Assembly: GCA_006739055.1 (NCBI GenBank)
Contig: AP019702.1
Location: forward strand, 2,259,001 to 2,323,000
From: Allostella vacuolata
GTDB lineage: Bacteria > Pseudomonadota > Alphaproteobacteria > ATCC43930 > Allostellaceae
Reading direction: 5' to 3'
DNA length: 64,000 bases
Shown: in pieces, positions 59,705-64,000 of the stretch
Layout of the letters: each line of letters opens with the position of its first letter
How positions within the stretch are numbered: the stretch's first letter is position 1
Notes under the pieces: generated by a model
Database searches by the model: none
What the model was told of the DNA's origin: nothing
Seen by the model: only the letters and a program-made list of their open reading frames with translations
Made by a program: the position numbers and the translations under genes

Positions 59705-60811
59705 GTGAAGAATTTCCTGGCGTCGGCCGCGCTCGCGGCCGCTCTCGCCCTGGCGCCGGCCGCCGGGGCCCAGACCCTGCCCGACTACTATCCGAAGGAG
59801 TACTCGCAGATCGTCGAGGGCTCCAAGAAGGAGAACAAGCTCGTCATCTACTCGATCATGGCCGAGTACAACTGGCGGCCGGTGGTCGAGGGCTTCAAGA
59901 AGAAGTATCCGTGGATCGACGTGCAGACCCTCGATCTCGGTTCGGGCGAGGTGTTCGAGCGCTACTACGCCGAGAAGGCGTCGGGCGCGCGCTCGGGCGA
60001 CCTGATGATCAACGGCGCGGTCGACAAGTGGCTGCAGTTCGTCGGCCGCGGCGAGTTGCTCGAATACGAGTCGCCCGAAGCCGGCAAGGTCCCGGACTGG
60101 AGCAAGCCGCGCAAGGGGCTCTACAGCGTCTCCGCCGACCCGATGGTCATCGTCTATAACAAGATGCTGGTCCCCGAGGCGCAGGCGCCGAAGAGCCTGG
60201 CCGACATGGTCAAGATGGTCTCGGCCGCCCCGGCCAAGTACAAGAACAAGATCACGACCTACAATGCCGGCACCGAGGCGTTCGGGCTGGCCATCAACTG
60301 GGCCTTCGTCAAGAAGAACGGCGACAAGGCCTGGGACCAGTTCGCCCAGCTGGCCAAGGTCGTCCGTCCCGAGGGCAGCGCCGGCCCGATGGTCGAGAAG
60401 ATCACCGCGGGCGAGTACGTCGCCGGCTACTTCATCTCCGCGATCGTGCTCTATCCCCGCCTGAACGACCCGGCGCGGGCCCGCATCCTCGGCTGGTCGT
60501 TCCCGACCGACGGCACCCCGATCATCATCCGAGGCATGGGCATCCCCAAGGCCGCGACCAACATGAACTCGGCCAAGCTGATGCTCGACCACATCCTCTC
60601 GCACGAGGGCCAGGTCGGCTTCGGCAAGGGCGGCCTGACGCCCTATCGCGCCGACGTGAAGGACGACGAGGTGCCGCGCTACACCTTCAGCCGCGTCGCC
60701 AAGGAAGCCGGCGGCGAGCAGAACCTGGTGGTCGTCGACTACGACCAGGACATCGTCGCCAAGGGGCCGGAGTTCCAGGCGAAGTGGAAGAAGGTCTTCG
60801 GCCAGAACTGA
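59705..60811 (+). CDS. ABC transporter substrate-binding protein, family 1 (FbpA-like)
   Basis: A 368-residue receptor with a GTG start preceded by GGAGGAAG. Signal peptide residues 1-23 (FLASAALAAALALAPAAGAQ). The mature protein begins YYPKEYSQIVEGSKKENKLVIYS, the typical opening of iron/thiamine-type (SBP_bac_6/13) receptors, and later has VDKWLQFVGRGELLEY and VSADPMVIVYNKMLVP. The tyrosine pair of true FbpA iron sites is not evident, so an organic ligand is possible. It leads an operon with a fused permease, an ATPase and a CoA-transferase. Confidence 0.88.
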   Translation: MKNFLASAALAAALALAPAAGAQTLPDYYPKEYSQIVEGSKKENKLVIYSIMAEYNWRPVVEGFKKKYPWIDVQTLDLGSGEVFERYYAEKASGARSGDLMINGAVDKWLQFVGRGELLEYESPEAGKVPDWSKPRKGLYSVSADPMVIVYNKMLVPEAQAPKSLADMVKMVSAAPAKYKNKITTYNAGTEAFGLAINWAFVKKNGDKAWDQFAQLAKVVRPEGSAGPMVEKITAGEYVAGYFISAIVLYPRLNDPARARILGWSFPTDGTPIIIRGMGIPKAATNMNSAKLMLDHILSHEGQVGFGKGGLTPYRADVKDDEVPRYTFSRVAKEAGGEQNLVVVDYDQDIVAKGPEFQAKWKKVFGQN

Positions 60812-60838
60812 CCCGGCCATAGTGGATTCGGCCAGAAC
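60797..60838. repeat. 12-bp direct repeat at the receptor/permease junction
   Basis: TTCGGCCAGAAC occurs at 60797-60808 (last codons of the receptor) and again at 60827-60838 (just after a possible GTG start of the permease), 30 bp apart. A small duplication at the junction is the simplest explanation. Confidence 0.6.
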
Positions 60839-60857
60839 CGACGCCGACGGGCTCGAC

Positions 60858-62573
60858 ATGTCCCAGATGACGGCAACCCCCGCCCCGGCCCTCGTGCCGG
60901 GGCGGGACTTCGTGGCGCAGTGGGGCATCGCCCTGCTGACCGTGGCGCTGGTCGCGGCCCCGCTCGTCCCCATCGTCTATCAATCCTTCAGCGACCGCCC
61001 GCTCTATGACGGGGCGGGCAACCTGTCGCTCGACAACTACATCAAGCTGTTCGGCAGCGCGCAGTTCATGCGCGTCCTGTGGAACACCTTCGCGCTGGGC
61101 GCGCTCACCACCATCCTAGGCACCCTGATCGGCGTCGCCGCCGCCATCGTCATCGGCCGCACCAACATGCCGGGCCGGGCGCTGATCGGCGAGGTGCTGA
61201 TCTGGCCGCTCTACATCTCGCACCTGGTGCTGGGCTTCGGCTTCAGCGTCATGTACGGGCCGTCCGGCTATGTCACGCTGTCGCTGGCCCAGGTGCTGGG
61301 CGACAGTCCCTGGGATCTCTACACGATCCCCGGCATGGCGGTGATCTGCGCCATCGCCCAGGCGCCCATCACCTACCTCTTCTGCGTCGCCTCCACCCAG
61401 GCCGCCGACCCGTCGCTGGAGGATGCCGCGCGCATTTCCGGCGCCAGCCCGTTCCGCGCCCTGTGGACGATCAGCATCCCGCTGCTGCGGCCGGCGATCG
61501 TCTATGCGGTGATCCTCAACTTCACGGTCGCCCTGGAACTGCTGGCGATTCCGCTGCTGTTCGGCCGGCCGGCCGGTCTCGAATTCCTCACCACATATCT
61601 CTACGAGCACGGCATCGACGCGGCGACCCCGGACTACGGGCTGGTCGGCGCGGCGGGCGCGTTGCTGCTCGGGATCGTCAGCTTCCTGCTGTGGCTGCAG
61701 TCGCGGCTGCTGCGGGATTCCGGCCGCTTCGTCACCATGGGCGGCAAGGCGGCCCGGCCGCGGGTGCTGAACCTCGGCATGTGGCGCTGGCCGGTCTTCG
61801 CCGGCATGGCCTTCTACCTGCTGGCCGGGGTGATCATTCCGCTGCTCGGCGTCGGCCTGCGCGCGGTCACCAGCTTCCTGACGCCGCTGCTGCCGTTCTG
61901 GGAGGTCCTGACGCTCGACCACTTCGTCCTGATCTTCTCCTATCCCGCCTATATCCGCTCGATCCTCAACACGATCGGCATCGCCCTGTTCGGCGGCGCG
62001 CTGTGCACCCTCTTCGTCGCGATGGTGGCGATCGTCGTCCATCGGTCGGAGTTCCGCTACGGCCGGACGCTGGAGCTGATCGCCACATATCCCCGGGCGG
62101 TGCCGGGCCTGCTGGCCGGCATCGGCTTCCTGTGGGCGATGCTGGTCTTCCCGCCGCTCGCCCTCTTGCACAACACCATCTGGATCCTGGTGCTGGCCTA
62201 CGTCATGCGCTACCTGCCGACCGGGTTCGGGGCCATGTCGCCGATGCTCCTGCAGATCGGCCGCGAGCTCGACCGGGCGTCGCGGACGGTGGGGGCGGAC
62301 TGGTGGACGACCGCCACCCGCATCCTGCTGCCGCTGATCAAGCCCGCCTTGTTCTCGACCTTCGCCATCCTCTTCGTCGCCTTCTTCCGGGAGTACTCGG
62401 CGGCCGTGTTTCTCATCTCGCCGGGGGCGGAGGTGATCGGCACCATGCTGCTCAGCTTCTGGATCCAGGGCGACGCCGGGCCGGTGGCGGCGCTGGCGGC
62501 GTTCCAGGTGCTGCTGACCTTCCTCTTCGTCTACGGCGCACGCCATCTCCTGGGGGTTAAGATCTATGGCTGA
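60858..62573 (+). CDS. ABC transporter permease, fused FbpB-type (two permease domains)
   Basis: A 571-residue permease containing two consecutive channel domains, each with its own EAA loop: SLEDAARISGASPFRALWTISIP (about residue 190) and ELDRASRTVGADWWTTATRILLP (about residue 470). About 12 hydrophobic helices are visible, as in FbpB, ThiP and related fused permeases. The start is uncertain: ATG 60858 (MSQMTATPAP) or GTG 60822, neither with a good ribosome site. The end overlaps the ATPase gene by eight bases. Confidence 0.88.
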   Translation: MSQMTATPAPALVPGRDFVAQWGIALLTVALVAAPLVPIVYQSFSDRPLYDGAGNLSLDNYIKLFGSAQFMRVLWNTFALGALTTILGTLIGVAAAIVIGRTNMPGRALIGEVLIWPLYISHLVLGFGFSVMYGPSGYVTLSLAQVLGDSPWDLYTIPGMAVICAIAQAPITYLFCVASTQAADPSLEDAARISGASPFRALWTISIPLLRPAIVYAVILNFTVALELLAIPLLFGRPAGLEFLTTYLYEHGIDAATPDYGLVGAAGALLLGIVSFLLWLQSRLLRDSGRFVTMGGKAARPRVLNLGMWRWPVFAGMAFYLLAGVIIPLLGVGLRAVTSFLTPLLPFWEVLTLDHFVLIFSYPAYIRSILNTIGIALFGGALCTLFVAMVAIVVHRSEFRYGRTLELIATYPRAVPGLLAGIGFLWAMLVFPPLALLHNTIWILVLAYVMRYLPTGFGAMSPMLLQIGRELDRASRTVGADWWTTATRILLPLIKPALFSTFAILFVAFFREYSAAVFLISPGAEVIGTMLLSFWIQGDAGPVAALAAFQVLLTFLFVYGARHLLGVKIYG

Positions 62574-63663
62574 AGTGCGCATCCAGGGGCTGGTCAAGCG
62601 GTTCGGCCCCGTCGTCGCGGTCGACCATGTCGACCTGACCATCGCCGATGGCGAGTTCCTGACCCTGCTCGGCCCGTCCGGCTGCGGCAAGTCGACGACC
62701 CTGGCCGCGGTCGCCGGGCTCGACCGCCCCGACGGCGGGTCGATCCAGGTCGGCGACACCGTCTATTACGACAGTGCCAGCGGCGCCTTCCTGCCGCCGG
62801 AGCGGCGCAACTGCGGGCTGGTCTTCCAGTCCTATGCGCTGTGGCCGCACATGACCGTGGCCGAGAACTGCACCTACCCGCTGAAGCTCCGGCGGATGAG
62901 CCGGGCCGATCGGCAGAGGCGGGTGGAGGAGGCGCTGGCGCTGGTCGAGATGCAGCCCTACGCCGCCCGCTATCCACACCAGCTGTCGGGCGGCCAGCAG
63001 CAGCGCGTGGCGCTCGCCCGCACCCTGGTCTACCGGCCGACCATCCTGCTGCTCGACGAGCCGCTCTCCAACCTCGACGCCAAGCTGCGCGAGCGCGCCC
63101 GGACCTGGCTGGCGCAGATCACCAAGAAGGTCGGGCTGACGACCATCTACGTCACCCACGACCAGATCGAGGCGCTGGCCCTGTCCGACCGCATCGCCGT
63201 GATGCGCGAGGGGCGGATCGCCCAGCTCGACGTGCCGCGCGTCATCTACGAGCAACCGTCCGACCCGTTCGTGGCCGACTTCATCGGCTCCAGCAACTTC
63301 CTGAAGGGCACCGCCGAGGGCGTCACCGGCGACGCGCTGTCGATCCGCCTCGACGGCGGTCGCACGATCCAGCTCGGCCTGCGGCCCGGCATCTCGTCCG
63401 GCCAGCGGGTCACCGTGGCGATCCGGCCGGAGCGGATCGCCGTCCTGGCCCCGGGCGAGGCGGCGCCGGGTGAGGGCTCGCTGCTCGACGCGACCATCGC
63501 CGAGCGCTCCTACCTCGGCTCGCGCTGGATGTACCACCTGGAAGTCGGCCCGACCGTCCTGCGGGTGGAAACGCCCCGCGAGCTGCCGGTCGGCGCCGTT
63601 CATCTGCATGTTCCCCCCGGCGCCGCCCTGGTGTTCGCGGGCGAGGAGGCACCCGAAGCGTGA
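62566..63663 (+). CDS. ABC transporter ATP-binding protein, FbpC/PotA type
   Basis: A 365-residue ATPase: Walker A GPSGCGKSTT (about residues 38-47), Q-loop LVFQSYALWPHM, signature LSGGQQQRVALARTL, Walker B ILLLDEPLSNLD, and switch histidine VTHDQIEAL. The C-terminal TOBE-type regulatory domain (LGLRPGISSGQRVTVAIRPE) is present. It completes the FbpABC-like transporter and its stop overlaps the GTG of the following CoA-transferase. It could also energise the ATPase-less PotBC system at 48-51 kb. Confidence 0.93.
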   Translation: MAEVRIQGLVKRFGPVVAVDHVDLTIADGEFLTLLGPSGCGKSTTLAAVAGLDRPDGGSIQVGDTVYYDSASGAFLPPERRNCGLVFQSYALWPHMTVAENCTYPLKLRRMSRADRQRRVEEALALVEMQPYAARYPHQLSGGQQQRVALARTLVYRPTILLLDEPLSNLDAKLRERARTWLAQITKKVGLTTIYVTHDQIEALALSDRIAVMREGRIAQLDVPRVIYEQPSDPFVADFIGSSNFLKGTAEGVTGDALSIRLDGGRTIQLGLRPGISSGQRVTVAIRPERIAVLAPGEAAPGEGSLLDATIAERSYLGSRWMYHLEVGPTVLRVETPRELPVGAVHLHVPPGAALVFAGEEAPEA

Positions 63664-64000
63664 TTGCGTTCCAACCCGATCAGGAAGGGCCCCTGAAGGG
63701 CCTGGTGGTACTCGACCTGTCCCGGCTGGTGGCCGGCAACATGGTCAGCCTGCAGCTGGCCGACTATGGCGCCGAGGTGATCAAGGTCGAGGACCCGAAG
63801 AAGGGCGACCCCTTGCGCGACTGGCGCACCAAGGGGCTCAGCGTCCACTGGAAGGTCTATGGCCGCAACAAGAAGAGCCTGACGCTCAGCCTTCGGTCCG
63901 CGGAGGGACGCGACCTGCTGCGCCGGCTGCTGCCCGCGGCCGACGTGATGATCGAGAACTTCCGGCCGGGCACGCTGGAGGAGATGGGGCTCGGCCCGGA
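63660..64000 (+). CDS. CaiB/BaiF CoA-transferase (3' truncated by window)
   Basis: The first 113 codons of a class III CoA-transferase, starting at GTG inside the ATPase stop (GTGA overlap). LKGLVVLDLSRLVAGNMVSL, YGAEVIKVEDPKKGDPLRDW, KKSLTLSLRSAEGRDLLRRL and ADVMIENFRPGTLEEMGLG are the canonical N-terminal segments. The rest, including the catalytic aspartate, lies beyond base 64000. Coupling to an ABC importer suggests that the imported compound is a carboxylate to be activated with CoA. Confidence 0.9.
   Translation, partial: MIAFQPDQEGPLKGLVVLDLSRLVAGNMVSLQLADYGAEVIKVEDPKKGDPLRDWRTKGLSVHWKVYGRNKKSLTLSLRSAEGRDLLRRLLPAADVMIENFRPGTLEEMGLGP

Noticed and set aside
59705-63663. Assignment as a ferric-iron transporter
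   Set aside because: Only the overall Fbp-like architecture supports it; the receptor lacks an evident iron-binding tyrosine pair and the operon continues into a CoA-transferase.

Overview
This is a high-GC chromosomal segment (strong G/C third positions, dense coding, short gaps). The gene content is typical of a metabolically versatile alphaproteobacterium, probably Rhodospirillales-like: repeated TctCBA (Bug-type) uptake systems, hydantoinase-type HyuA/HyuB, CaiB-type CoA-transferases, many periplasmic binding proteins and secreted RTX proteins. The taxonomic guess is an inference from gene families and composition only. I saw no rRNA, tRNA, CRISPR array, transposase or phage gene.

Layout. 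1-5.7 kb: end of hyuA and all of hyuB, a convergent nicotinamidase, a SAM methyltransferase, and a divergent Asp/Glu/hydantoin-type racemase. 5.7-16.4 kb: a catabolic block with two SDRs (one degenerate), a TctC-TctB-TctA transporter, a polysaccharide-deacetylase-fold hydrolase, another SDR, a PhyH-type dioxygenase divergent from an IclR regulator (with overlapping dyads between them), and a tandem two-domain CaiB CoA-transferase. 16.4-28.2 kb: a thiolase-fold protein with its DUF35 partner, two tandemly duplicated oligopeptide-type binding proteins each followed by a long perfect RNA hairpin, DppBCDF-like ABC subunits, a LacI regulator and a cytoplasmic gamma-glutamyltransferase. 28.3-34.6 kb: a small antitoxin-like ORF with a 26-bp palindrome on its start, then a minus-strand operon (M20 peptidase, binding protein, FAD oxidoreductase, DUF1028 protein; the last three joined by 4-base overlaps) divergent from a second LacI regulator.

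34.6-37.5 kb holds the strangest gene: an RTX-like protein in which a calcium-roll module comes first, followed by exactly 80 Gly-Asp dipeptides (480 bp of a GGCGAY hexanucleotide) and then about six approximately 75-residue acidic repeats; it ends in a clear intrinsic terminator. 37.5-42.1 kb: a LysR regulator placed directly after a large unknown (probably alpha/alpha-toroid) gene, a divergent cupin of the cysteine-dioxygenase type, and a response regulator with a degenerate GGDEF domain. 42.2-46.9 kb: a 1000-residue hybrid histidine kinase with receiver and Hpt domains, a cupin protein and a TetR regulator.

47-64 kb: an M20 peptidase with polyamine-type ABC permeases and binding protein (no ATPase nearby); divergent BtpA-family protein plus FGGY kinase; a DUF1345 membrane protein; two paralogous RTX proteins that flank a second TctCAB system; and an Fbp-like ABC transporter (binding protein, fused permease, ATPase) overlapping a further CaiB CoA-transferase that runs off the window. 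Overall the window looks like a chain of uptake-plus-catabolism modules, each with its own regulator, interspersed with repeat-rich secreted proteins.
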